From Escarpia spicata (taxonomy: Eukaryota; Annelida; Polychaeta; Sabellida; Siboglinidae): a stretch of DNA of 64,000 bases. The notes under the pieces are model-generated. The model searched no databases. It saw nothing but the letters and a program-made list of their open reading frames with translations, and was not told the DNA's origin. The position numbers were made by a program, and so were the translations under genes. This document shows positions 10,745 through 23,500 of this stretch, one piece after another (position 1 is the first letter of the stretch; each line of letters opens with the position of its first letter). Location: the NCBI GenBank assembly GCA_963995525.1, contig OZ023216.1:40339580-40403579 (forward strand), written 5' to 3'.

Positions 10745-11451
10745 AACTTATGACCCGCACACCACGCCCCCTGGTGCACTAATTCGGCTGGCGCTTTAAT
10801 CCGGCCTAACTTTGTGTATGTGAACACAGCCGAATTAGTCGATCCGCATCGTAATTCTGTTGAAATTTAGATGTGAACACGGCCTTAAAAACAGAGCTAT
10901 CTTGGTGACAAGGCGGGAACATTTTGCCGAGAAGAAGCACTTTCTGAAGCTCCACTGTTTTGGTTAATATTTTCCTTTCTTTTGCACATAAATCCATTTT
11001 TCTTGAAAGGCAATAGGCCTGCAAGCTGATAGGTGATCTTAGTTATCATTCTGGTGCTGCTGTAAATTAGAAATTAGAAATAGACATCCTACACGTGATA
11101 AATGCTAGCAGTTTGCTATACACTCCCATTATCACTCACAGTAGCATTATTCATTAATCTACTTTTGAACATGTCACACATAAACAGCTTCAATTCTAAC
11201 CCATCTGAAGACCGACCTGTAAACTGAAATGAGAGAGGCATACCATGAGAGTTTTATGGGCAGTTGTTCCATGCAGATTGCCAGAGTGTGGGCAGTGGGT
11301 CATATAACTTGCTGGGAAGGAGTGATCTCAACTGGCGTTGTGTCGTGTGCATCTATAATAACCACCGTTCAGTAGCCTTTGAGCTGCATGGTCTTGACTT
11401 AAAGCAGTCAAATACTCCGCTTTATGAATGTTAACTTCAGATCAGTGGTTG
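10745..11451 (+). mobile_element. 5'-end fragment of LINE family A
   Basis: This matches the 5' region of the LINE at 33850-37490 (its right end, read on the minus strand) and the fragment at 32140-33165: a GTGAACACGGCCT motif, a long untranslated leader, then a decayed PHD-type finger (GSGSY.LL....LNWRC) and the endonuclease start (MNVNFRSVVG). It stops after that, with no reverse transcriptase. A LINE piece that keeps its 5' end and lacks its 3' end is unusual, because ordinary LINE insertions lose the 5' end. Later deletion or rearrangement is likely. Confidence 0.7.
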
Positions 11452-11547
11452 GCGGTGCATTGCTTGCGAATTTGTAATTAATAAACCCGAAAGAGTTTTC
11501 GCAATTTGAAAGTTGCACCCGCGAACTCAGCAGATTATAAACAAAAC
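11452..11547 (+). repeat. Short dispersed repeat, shared with 33652-33745
   Basis: Starting with GGCGGTGCATTGCTTGCGA and ending near AACAAAACT, about 95 bp matches the reverse complement of 33652-33745. In both places it begins abruptly at a junction. It may be the end of an unrecognised element. Confidence 0.55.
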
Positions 11548-11719
11548 TCAGCACATCCGTTGTCAGATAAAATTATTATCGTTTGGGAGAGAAGGTTCAG
11601 AGACAGCTTCATCTGGCGTCGAACTTCGATATTATACGCTTCCGATCGATACTATTAATATAACGATATCATCACATCAATGTTTATTATTACAAACTTT
11701 CTTCTGAGAAGGGGATGGG

Positions 11720-12620
11720 TGCTGAGACCAGATGAAAATAATTGTGTCTGATATCGGACCTCGACGTTCTGAGATGATCAGTAAACCATGAGCATGCGAT
11801 AATGTATGATTTCAGAGAGCTGCACACAAGTACAGCAGTAACAGGTCACGTACACGTAGTAGATTAGACCGTTCCTTGCCGTCCAATCAGTGGTTCTCCT
11901 CTCAGTGGAAACCATTTCGGTGTGAATGTTGGGATCGCATTGTTGAAGGATATCAAACCGTTCGTGTTGATCTAAAGAAAAGGAAACATTCAAGTCATAC
12001 GTATATAAGTATGTACGTAATTTAGGAACGACCCCACAATCTTTGGAAACATTCCCTATCGTATCAGATCGGACATTTAGAGTATGTTCTGACTTTTCTC
12101 TCGAACAACATAAATTATATACCTAATTCGATTAGTAAATTAGTAACAATGTTTAACAGATACCTGTTATGCTGACGCATGTCATGTTCTTGACATCATC
12201 ATGACTTTTTAATTATACGTAAATTATACTTCCTAGAATGGTTACCTGATTTGGACGGAGTGAAACTTATCTTTTGCGAGACACACATAACATGCGACAG
12301 ACACAAGCAGGAATAGTATTATCTATTTATGCACATCATTCATTTTCGAGCACCGTCTTTGGGGATGTGAATATTATTCCCTATAAAGCAGTTTTCATAT
12401 AAACAAAGATTAACTTTTAATAGTAATGACGACCGTGTGAAGCATTCTTATTAAGATTAATGACTAATAATTTTTGTTGTACGGCATTCACGTCACTATC
12501 CAAGTAACGGTGTTCAGTAAGTTTTTGTGTTCATATATTGTGTCACACTACAATGCAATATCGGATTCACCACTAGACAATGAGCAGTGAATGATTTTTT
12601 TGAGAATCACAATGTGATAT
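11720..12620. other. No recognisable feature
   Basis: AT-rich single-copy-looking sequence with only short chance reading frames. I see no repeat shared with the rest of the window and no splice-linked coding run. Confidence 0.5.
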
Positions 12621-12686
12621 CAATATCAATAGTTTCGAGGAGAGTAAAACAATAGGCGGTGGCGGCCTCCCGATGGGACTAGTTCG

Positions 12687-12741
12687 TTGGAGCGAGGCAG
12701 GCGTTGGAGCGAGGCAGGCGTTGGAGCGAGGCAGGCGTTGA
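12687..12741 (+). repeat. 18-bp tandem repeat, three copies
   Basis: The unit GTTGGAGCGAGGCAGGC(G) is repeated three times exactly. Confidence 0.9.
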
Positions 12742-12840
12742 TGCAGGTCTTTGATTTATGGTTAATTGTTGTCCATCTCCAATTCCCTGTATATTTCGCT
12801 TTTACACACATTCACGCTAGCTCGCACGCACATACGCACA

Positions 12841-14830
<1,990 letters not shown>

Positions 14831-14839
14831 ACGAATAAC

Positions 14840-15840
14840 GTAGCCCGCGTCTTGTCGACTGTATCCACGTCTTGAGCATTGTATAGTCTGCATGTATCGT
14901 AATGTCGTCTGTCATGTCGCCCTTTCTCGGGTCCTGCAGTAGCTAATGGTGCTTCTCACAGACCCCCTTGATGTTTTCTTGCTGCGACCAGAAAAGAATG
15001 ATATCATCTCACACCCTGTCAAAGCATAAAAATCTTGAATTGTTTCCAGTTTGCTTGGCTTTAGGATATGTGTTTCACAAGTACATGTATCGGGATGTAT
15101 CTCCTATGTTTAACTGTGTTAGTCTTTAGCTAAAGCTTTGTACAAGACTTCCGGTGGACGTGAGCCAGAAGACGAACCTGTATGTCGGTATCCCGAGCCA
15201 GAACCAAGACACTGTCAACGCGAATCTGAAAGCAGTGAACGGTTATCCTTGTGTTATCCCCTTCATGCCATGCATCTAGGTTGGATGTGTCCACTTTTGT
15301 ATTGGTATAGTTCACCCTTTTCACATTATTGAATCCACCGGCTACTATGAATGTTTTGACACGTGGTTGTCCAAAATTTGTTCATAGAGGAATATTTCCA
15401 AATCTACCTTATTCCCTGTTAGTGCCAAGTAATTTATTTTAATCAGATAGCAACGAGTTTCGCTATTTTTAACGATCCTCCGGATTGATCTTTGGAGAGA
15501 TTCGATCTCGTTCCTGATTTAATGTAGACTTTGTAGTATTTGTCAAGCACAATGTCTGTGCGGATAAAACAAGGCTTCTATACGAAGAACAGCACTTCGA
15601 AGCAAATCACACAAAACCCTAAATGTATGTATTCCTTTTTGTTTTCTCAGTAGCAATCACAAATTGGATATTGGGGTATCTGCTTCCATAACATCAGCGA
15701 GAAATGCCTTAGATCCTATATGAAGATGTCTGTTCATTTCTGCCAAAGCAATGAGATCTGACAAGAGTTCATTATATATGATAATCACAGGGGTTTACCT
15801 TGATGTTTGTGTTCAAAGGTCCTCGGAAGCCCAGCCTTCT
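14840..15840 (-). pseudogene. Decayed transposon-type protein of unknown function (HEEADTR-like family)
   Basis: Minus-strand frames, read from 15840 down, recall a large protein family that is very common in mollusc and cnidarian genomes and usually lies in repeats. In order: DKYY...IKSGTRSNLSKDQ (about 15560-15490), a phrase ending in VAGGFN (15340), DNTRITVHC (the family's ADTRI.LH site) near 15250, VLARDTDI near 15190, then HRKSCTKL and, in shifted frames, IHVLVKHI, ALTGCE..SFFSG (the HALTGCD site) near 15010, and QDVDTVDKTR near 14860. Stops and frame changes make it inactive. The conserved acidic residues suggest a nuclease-like fold, but that is inference. I know no established function. 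Confidence 0.6.
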
Positions 15841-15849
15841 TTTGAGGGG

Positions 15850-16838
15850 GTAACACTTATTGCTCTTTTTTTAATTATAAGTATTGTTTTCTAAATATTA
15901 CAGATTATACAACCCATGTAAACCGGGTTATTATTATTTAGTTACATACTAACAAGAACTTATCAATGAAATAACGTAATAGTTTTATTTGTTAATGTTT
16001 TCTCTTGATAATCAATTTAGTTTTGAAAGTTAGAGCAGCCTTCCTCACTCACGAGAGGGCGTGCTTGTCTGCTAGATGCCTTTGCTTGCGTGTTTACAAA
16101 TGTCACATCGGGAGATCTCTTAAGGCTAAACTAAGGATATCGAGGAAGCCACGATTCACTTTTGATGGCTACTGAATTTGTTTCGGTGGAGGGAAACCTT
16201 ATTGTGGTGATAACAGTAGCATTGGAATAGCCAATAGGCAGCAGATGGAACTGCGCATTACTTTGTGGACACTTATTATGACGTAGTGTGGAATCCGGGC
16301 CCATCCCGATTTCGACATTATGACAGTTGTGTCTAATTGTTATTCATCAATGCGTTGATTCCATCATTCCACATCGTTTCAGAATATAATATTCCAAATA
16401 GCGCTCGCTCAGGTTTGAATCACTGTGCGCCACTGCGGTCGCGGGTTACTGCACGCCGCACTTGAAACAAGCAATATTAATCAATTGAATGTTATTGCAA
16501 ACCGGAGCGCTATTTGGGCCTCAAAATTGCCTCAAATCAATATTTTATATCGTTGTACTTATATCAGAAACTATGTGGAAAGGTGGCATAAACACACTGA
16601 TGAGTGAGGTATCAAATCGGTTCGATTGTTGGACGAACGACTGGCGCGATCGGTCACTGGAATTGGGATCGGACTGCTTGCATTCTCTATTGTTACCATT
16701 TTCGCAGTACTATCCGTGATATTAAGCGGTTAGTTATATAAAAGAATGATCGTACGTCGCTTTGTTTTTCATCGCTATAGCTGTAATAAATTAAATAGTC
16801 TTAAAACGCACAGCGACTCCGCTCAAACGCTGAAGCCT
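15850..16838. other. No recognisable feature
   Basis: Single-copy-looking sequence. The short frames at 16425-16719 lack homology that I can name and are likely chance. The fold-back element to the right ends in an 8-bp target duplication at 16839-16846. Confidence 0.45.
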
Positions 16839-16846
16839 GAACGAGC

Positions 16847-19393
16847 AGCGTCTTTGCGATTCACTTATGAACAGCTAACTGGCGCTTTTAAACCACGCCC
16901 AGCGCGCTCGTGATTGGTCGGTAGGAACGATTGACACATGTGTTACGCGCGTTTTAGTACAATCGGAAGGTATGCCCCCCATGCACCCAGCGTAAGCTTT
17001 ATTACACAATTAGCCCATTTTATGCCTAGTAGTGGCATATGTTGAGTCGGTGCTTATGCGCAATCACCTATCCTTAATTTAGTATTTGACTCGATTTCAG
17101 GCATGAAAATATGGTATTGTGTGCATTTTGAAGAAATAAATCTGTTTGAAACGTCAAAATAACCATCACAAGCGATTCCTCATGCCACAGTTATACGAAA
17201 AAGTGGGTTCATTTTTCTTTGTACGATGAATGGTTCAAAAGTTATGGGTATCCTTGATTTTACCAGTCGCGCAAGACAAAATCCAAGATGGCCGCCAAAT
17301 GGACCCCTTCGGACATTATTTCGAAATGTGAACATCCAAATCTGTTTAGTTGACACCTTCAGGGTTGCAAAAAATTAAGTTTCTTTTAGAAATCCACTGG
17401 GTGCATGGGGGGTGGCATACCTTCCAACTGTACTATTTAATTTTGTCTTTCGCGGGGAGACGTCAGGGCTTGTTATTATGTTAGCAAGGGGCTATACGTA
17501 CACAGACTAATTTTATGAACAGGTAGGCAGGGCTATACGTACACAAACTAATTTTACGAACAGGCAGTCAGGGCCCTTCGTATACGTACGTTATCCAGAT
17601 TATATTAATTGGCGTTCAATTTAGACTGATACTGATTAGGACAGTAGGAAAATCCATTAATTGTAAATGTTAACATACTGTTATGTTAACACATTGTAAA
17701 CACGAAGCAAATAGATGCCATGTGGAACAGCAATTACATTTGCACTTATATAATACAATTCTATAACATGCACCAAACTAATGACAAATTAATTTTACTT
17801 TAATCGAGCTAGCATATTAGGGAAGACTATTATAAATATAATAACGTAATCGCGGTCTTCAAGCTTTATTACGAATATTTGCGAAGGAATGGGTGTACAA
17901 TTATTAGAATGTTGTTCATTTGGAAGAGGGATATATGTGGAAATATTTATAAATGCTAGCCAACTAATGTGTTGTAAGTTGTATTCAGCACAAATAATCT
18001 ACAAACTGCCAAAACACACCTTTTGTGCTAAAATAATTAAGATTTGTTTAATGTTAGTTTAAAATATTTTACTAAAAGAAAAAAGTTTTATTGTAATGAT
18101 GTATAACATAATGTATACTGAATATAATCCTGCAGGAATTATCATACACTCGTTCACTCACGTACCCGTGTTTACTAGTGAGCTCGACTCCACTGGGCTT
18201 TTGCTTAGATCCGTATGCCCATGCAAACATTCAGAAATGTACACATGCATACATATATATATAATTCAATATGTAAATATCATATGGTAATTGGGCTGTG
18301 CCTTGCTCAGTTCGTAAAGTGAAAGAGTCTCAGTAATGGTGCATAATGGCAATCCCATTTATTTAATAAAACATTTGAAAACGTGTGTACAGTGTGTATT
18401 AAACATACCACAATTATATCACATGATCACAGTGCACATGCATTATATAACTATTTGAATTTAAAACATTTAAAAACAAAAGTATGGTATGCTTTAAATA
18501 TACGTGAGTTAATGTAGTGTATGTGGATACTTGGGTAGAGTATAAGTAACTAAGCCTAGAGTCACTTTGTTTCATTACTAGCACCAAACACGCTATGTGA
18601 AGGACTATAGACATTTCAATGAATGTGCATATTGTACGTTATATTTTGTGTGACTGTCGCACGGATAAATTATTTTGTTCTTATTGTCATAGGAATTGTG
18701 CACATTCCTATGAGAATAAATAATTTAAATTCTAGTAATTATATAATGCATGTGCACTGTGATAATGTAATATAATTGTGTGCCCAATGACCATGTGATA
18801 TTTACATATTTAATTATAGCTAAGTATGCATGTGTACATTTCTGAATGTCTGCATGGGCATACGGATGTAAGCAAAAGCCCAGTGGAGTCGAGCTCAACA
18901 GTAAACATGCCAAATGGATACGTGAGTGAACGGATATATCATAATTATTGCAGCATTATATTCAGTATAAATTATGTTACAAGAACAAGAACACTTTCAG
19001 CACCAAATATGTGTTTAGGCAGTTTGTAGATTATTTGTGCTGAATACAACTTACAACACATTAGTTGGCTAGCATAAATATTTCCACAGATATCCTTCTT
19101 CCAAATGAACAACATTCTAATAATTTTACATCCATGCCATCGCAAATATTCATAATAAACCTTGAAGACCGCGATTATGGATGAACGTACTTATACGTAG
19201 GGCCCTGCCTACCTATTCGGAAAATTAGTCTGTGTACATTTAGCCCCTCGCTAACATAATTATAACAAACCATGACGAAATGAAACGCGTAACTCACGTG
19301 TCAAACGCTGTTTGCCCTAGCGACCAATCTTGTGCGCGCTGGACGTGGCATAAAAGCGCCTGTTGGCTTTTCGTAAGTGAATCGCAAAGACGC
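16847..19393. mobile_element. Fold-back element FB-1 (2547 bp), 8-bp target duplication
   Basis: The ends are inverted copies: (A)GCGTCTTTGCGATTCACTTA at the left and its complement at the right. The flanks are GAACGAGC (16839-16846) and GAACGGGC (19394-19401), an 8-bp target duplication with one change. Inverted similarity continues far inward, about 17850-18300 against 18780-19190, so most of the element is a degenerate palindrome. No transposase is visible. An 8-bp duplication fits hAT-, P- or Merlin-type transposition, and the family is left open. A related 3.8-kb element lies at 40317-44145. Confidence 0.85.
16957..17433. mobile_element. 477-bp MITE with TA target duplication, nested in FB-1
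   Basis: The ends GTACAATCGGAAGGTATGCC and, read inward from the right, GTACAGTTGGAAGGTATGCC form inverted repeats of at least 20 bp, and both are followed by ATGCACCCAG. TA flanks both sides (16955-16956, 17434-17435). FB-2 at 40-44 kb has the surrounding sequence without this insert, which proves the insertion. TA duplication points to the Tc1/mariner superfamily. There is no coding sequence. Confidence 0.85.
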
Positions 19394-19401
19394 GAACGGG
19401 C

Positions 19402-20370
19402 ATGCGCACGGATTGGAATGGTATTCTGGTTCGCGATTCAGCCCCTAGAGGTCATTCTGCAAAACTACGCGCCAGGCATCGCCACACGGAGGATTAGACA
19501 CCCTTCAGAATCGGGAAACATATTCCTATACGAATGGTTATTTGGAAGTACTCTTGAAAAGAAATACTAAATGAACTGATTTGGTAATAAACTACCAAGT
19601 TAAAGGCATTTATGTTCGATATATGTTTATGTTATATGTCATTGATACGCATGCTTCCCGTGGAACGCAACGATTATTTTACACGCGTCAGGGTACTGAT
19701 TCTGTGCGTATAGGATGCATGACCTTTTGGCCCGTAAACCCCTGCTGATATCAAATAAATTGATCTGGATTGATATTTCGTCCACCCTTGTAGGCAAGTA
19801 TCATCAAACTGCAAAATTGACCGATCTGCCTCTAGAATCATCTCCCAATTTTTAACACTTTCTGTGTATGCCACTCAGTGAGGCAACTGCCAACAGTTTA
19901 TTATTTTTAGTACTGTGCAAGTGAAAGGGATCTCGGAATTAAACTGTTCATTCCTCACCCACGAGAAGCGTCTCTTCAACAAACGAGTCCAATTGTTCAT
20001 GTCCTTTCTTCAAATGTTCATTCTTAATATATTGAGAGTAGGTCTCTTGTGAATTGGCTCTCTTCGTCTACGCTTAGAGAGTATTGTTCAATTGATACCC
20101 ATGGCCTGATCAGTAACCCTGTATATGTACAAGTAAATATTTTACAATTGTGTAGATATCACCATATCAAATATAACAGTGCATTACGCACACATAATCT
20201 GAAACAATTGTCTAACTTTTTAATTCACCAATCGCTACTGTAGAGAAAGTTTACTTCAGTATCTAAACTCACATCGCGTTGTAACAAGCAGAAGAATAAG
20301 ATCAGAAAAAAGATAAACTTCATACATTGTCTGATACTGAATGCATTATAGGATTACGGGGTGGTTTGTA
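19402..20370. other. No recognisable gene upstream of the NIDO gene
   Basis: AT-rich intergenic sequence between the fold-back element and the NIDO promoter. Chance frames only. Confidence 0.5.
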
Positions 20371-20377
20371 TTTCATT

Positions 20378-20535
20378 CATAGGTGTCACTTAACACGCTT
20401 GTTGGCGGTGCGTAATCAAAAAACCATTGTAAAAAACGTAGTAATGGCGCACAACTTGCGTCAGACTCATAGATATCAGTTAACACCATTGTTGGCGGTG
20501 AGCAACTGATTGGGTCGGACGAGAGTATATATTCT
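20378..20535 (+). promoter_or_regulatory. Putative NIDO gene promoter: duplicated 33-bp motif and TATA box
   Basis: Two direct copies of a 33-bp word beginning CATAG and ending TTGTTGGCGGTG lie at about 20379-20411 and 20467-20499. They are followed by TATATATT at about 20525, some 50 bp before the start codon. The TATA spacing would put the transcription start near 20555, with a leader of only about 20 nt. The duplicated word is a candidate control element. This is inference from position. Confidence 0.5.
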
Positions 20536-20573
20536 TGGTGAATTCCCAACGACAGCAGGATCGGGACAGCATC

Positions 20574-23500
20574 ATGATGTTTGCTCTCAAGCTTAGTGTG
20601 GCATTGCTGGTGTTCTGCGCTGTGCTGACGGCCAGCCAGGGTAGAAGACCTCCAGTCAGCCCACCTCGGACCGGATCGAGGAGTCCTCTCCCGGCCCCGG
20701 CCCATTTCTGCCCGTACGGTGGTAGTCTAGACAAGGAGATGGACCAGAACGACGACGGCAACAGCGGACGTTTCCCGATTCCACCGAAGTTCAAATTCTT
20801 TGGCAAGGTGTACGACAGTCTCTATGTAAGTACACTGTAGTGCAACCTTTACGAATACGTGAGGCAGCAGCGGTCGTAATTAGTGATGCTCGCGTTAATT
20901 GTAAACGGTGAATCATGTGTCATTGTTGAAAACACAACATCGCTGGAAACAAAATATTTGTTTAATTATGATTATATGTTTGTGTGGTGAAACGATATAG
21001 CATTCGTTACATACTTGTAATCATTGTTTGTGTATCTTCTCCGAGGTTCGCTTGCTTTTCTATGTCCATTCGAATCACAGGATACTTGGCTTCTGATATA
21101 CGAAACGGCGATTGATTTAAGAAAGCGCTAGGATAGTAATCGAGTGATGTGTCGCACTTTGGTTGTCAGTGTAAGGTAGTTTATTAAGAGTCCAATAACC
21201 TTGTAGAAGTGACGTTGTCATGACTTAAGTTAGTTGTCTCCACGAATATTTGCATACTTGCACTATAGAGGAAACATACATATGTCTTCCATCAATCCTA
21301 TTTTGTTGTAACGTAATGCATAGATCGCCGGATTCTCAATCGAGATAATCCCGATCCGATTCCTCCTGTTGCAGCTTCAAAAGTGTAGCTGTTTCATTTA
21401 CTCCTCGATGCTTCGGTTCACACGGCTGAACAAATCAAAACTATAGCTGTTTCATTTACTCCTCGCTGCTTCGGTTCACACGGCTGAACAAATAAAAACC
21501 TGGCAAAATATATTAATGGACACTACGCGAACGATATTGTATTGATGCAATCATTGCAGCGTGATTGAATTCTTCCTAGTGAAGCGAAAATTATATTAGT
21601 AAGAAACAGTTTCTGGCAGTAGTGAAGTGCGCAGCGCAACAAGCTGTCTTATGTTGTGGATACGGCACTTTGTACGAATGCACATTTATTAAATGGTATT
21701 ATTGATGTTGCCTATATCAATATAACTGTCCCATAACTAGTACTTTGTAATAATTGCCATGTATGGTGTTTCGGAATGTACTCATATGTGGGAGTTTGCA
21801 TTTACATGTAAACGAGTGAATTGCAGCAGAACAGAATGTTGTAAAGTTAGACTTGTTATAAGTGGAATTTTCAACATGATCGCTCGAATTGTCCTAGAAC
21901 GAAATTAACCAATAAACGTAAATACAACACTTTATACCCTTCACAGAACCATGCACAGCAATAACCAACCTTACATACTATATAACATCACACATACTTA
22001 CCTTAATCTTACAGTCGTTTGCGCTGACCATTTGATTTCTACTTCGTCAGTTACGGCAATCTAAATAATATCCATCAAAAGCGAAAGTAAATCCCACTTT
22101 TGCCCTCTCGAGAGTGGTTCATAAGGAACATCAAACATGAAGTTTATCACTAAAACCAAATAAGTACTGTTGTGTTTCATGAAATGCACTGCCTGTTCGT
22201 AGGTCAGAGGCCAAAGGAAGTGAATTTAACAAAGGAAGAGGCAACAGAACCCCAACATCTTGGTGGAGATGCTACCAGATTGTTCCAAACTTAGCGTACA
22301 ATCGAACCTCGTTTTATGGTGACATCGGTTTTACAGTCTCCTGGCTATTAATACCACTCTGGGACAGTCCCAAATTATTTTCATAACAGTCAAATATACG
22401 ATATTGGTTCCATTAATATGTTCGCCTCGCTAATGAAATATTTTTTCGTAATCCCGATGGTAACCTTAATAGTGAGGTTTCAGTGCATTTATGTAGATAA
22501 CATGAGCTATATAACTATGCGTGAGGCATCCTTCCGTAGTCTAGTACAAGACACACTAACCCATATTTATGGTTTCTTCAGGTCAACACCAACGGGTTGA
22601 TCTCCTTCAGAAACTCGATCTCAACATACACTCCGGAATGGTTCCCTCTGAGAAACAACATTGTAATTGCGCCGTACTGGGCCGACGCGGACACTAACGT
22701 GAATGATGGTCGTGTATTCTACAGGTATGTGGTTGTATGTATTTTGTGTGATGTTTTTCATATACTCATACCGTGGACAAACTCATCAGAAATTCAATAA
22801 GAAAAACTAATAAATTTATTCGTTATAATCTTATATTCGTTATATCCGATGTATGCAACTTCAGATATAGCCTTTTTGAAATGATGAGTCCTCAAAGAAC
22901 CCGATCCCACAGGCCCCCGGGTAAAACATCTTAATCAACGAACCACATTCTTTGATGAAATAGCACAAGTAACATACATTGTCAATCTCATACTTGCGAT
23001 ACCTGCTAAACAAACGGAGGTATGATTGGATGGACAGACCGCCGGACGGACGGACGGACGGATGGATGGACAGAGAGAATCACATCCGATTTTATACAAT
23101 ATAAGGAAGAAACGTAATCGCTGCTGAACACACTAATATCAAATGGCAACTTGTCAAATAGTTGCACGCGTAGTTAATCGTACGAGACAGTCTAATGTGT
23201 AACATAGTAATACAATCGGACAAAGCCGCACGCGTCCAATTACGTAATCCACTAATTGACAGTCATGTATGACTACATGTATTACGTAATATAGTAATAT
23301 GTTTGTGCGTGTGTGCGTGTGTGCGTGTGTGCGTGTGTGCGTGTGTGCGTGTGTGCGTGTGTGCGTGTGTGCGTGTGTGCGTGTGTGCGTGTGTGCGTGT
23401 AATAATTACAAGAATACATTCTACAGGGCGACGAAAGCAAAACCTTGTGTGAATAAGATCTCTGGCATGGTACGAAAGGCCTTCAGAAACAACTTTCATG

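Noticed and set aside
19280..19570. 96-codon plus-strand frame upstream of the NIDO gene
   Set aside because: It runs through the terminal inverted repeat of FB-1 and into flanking DNA, with no recognisable domain.
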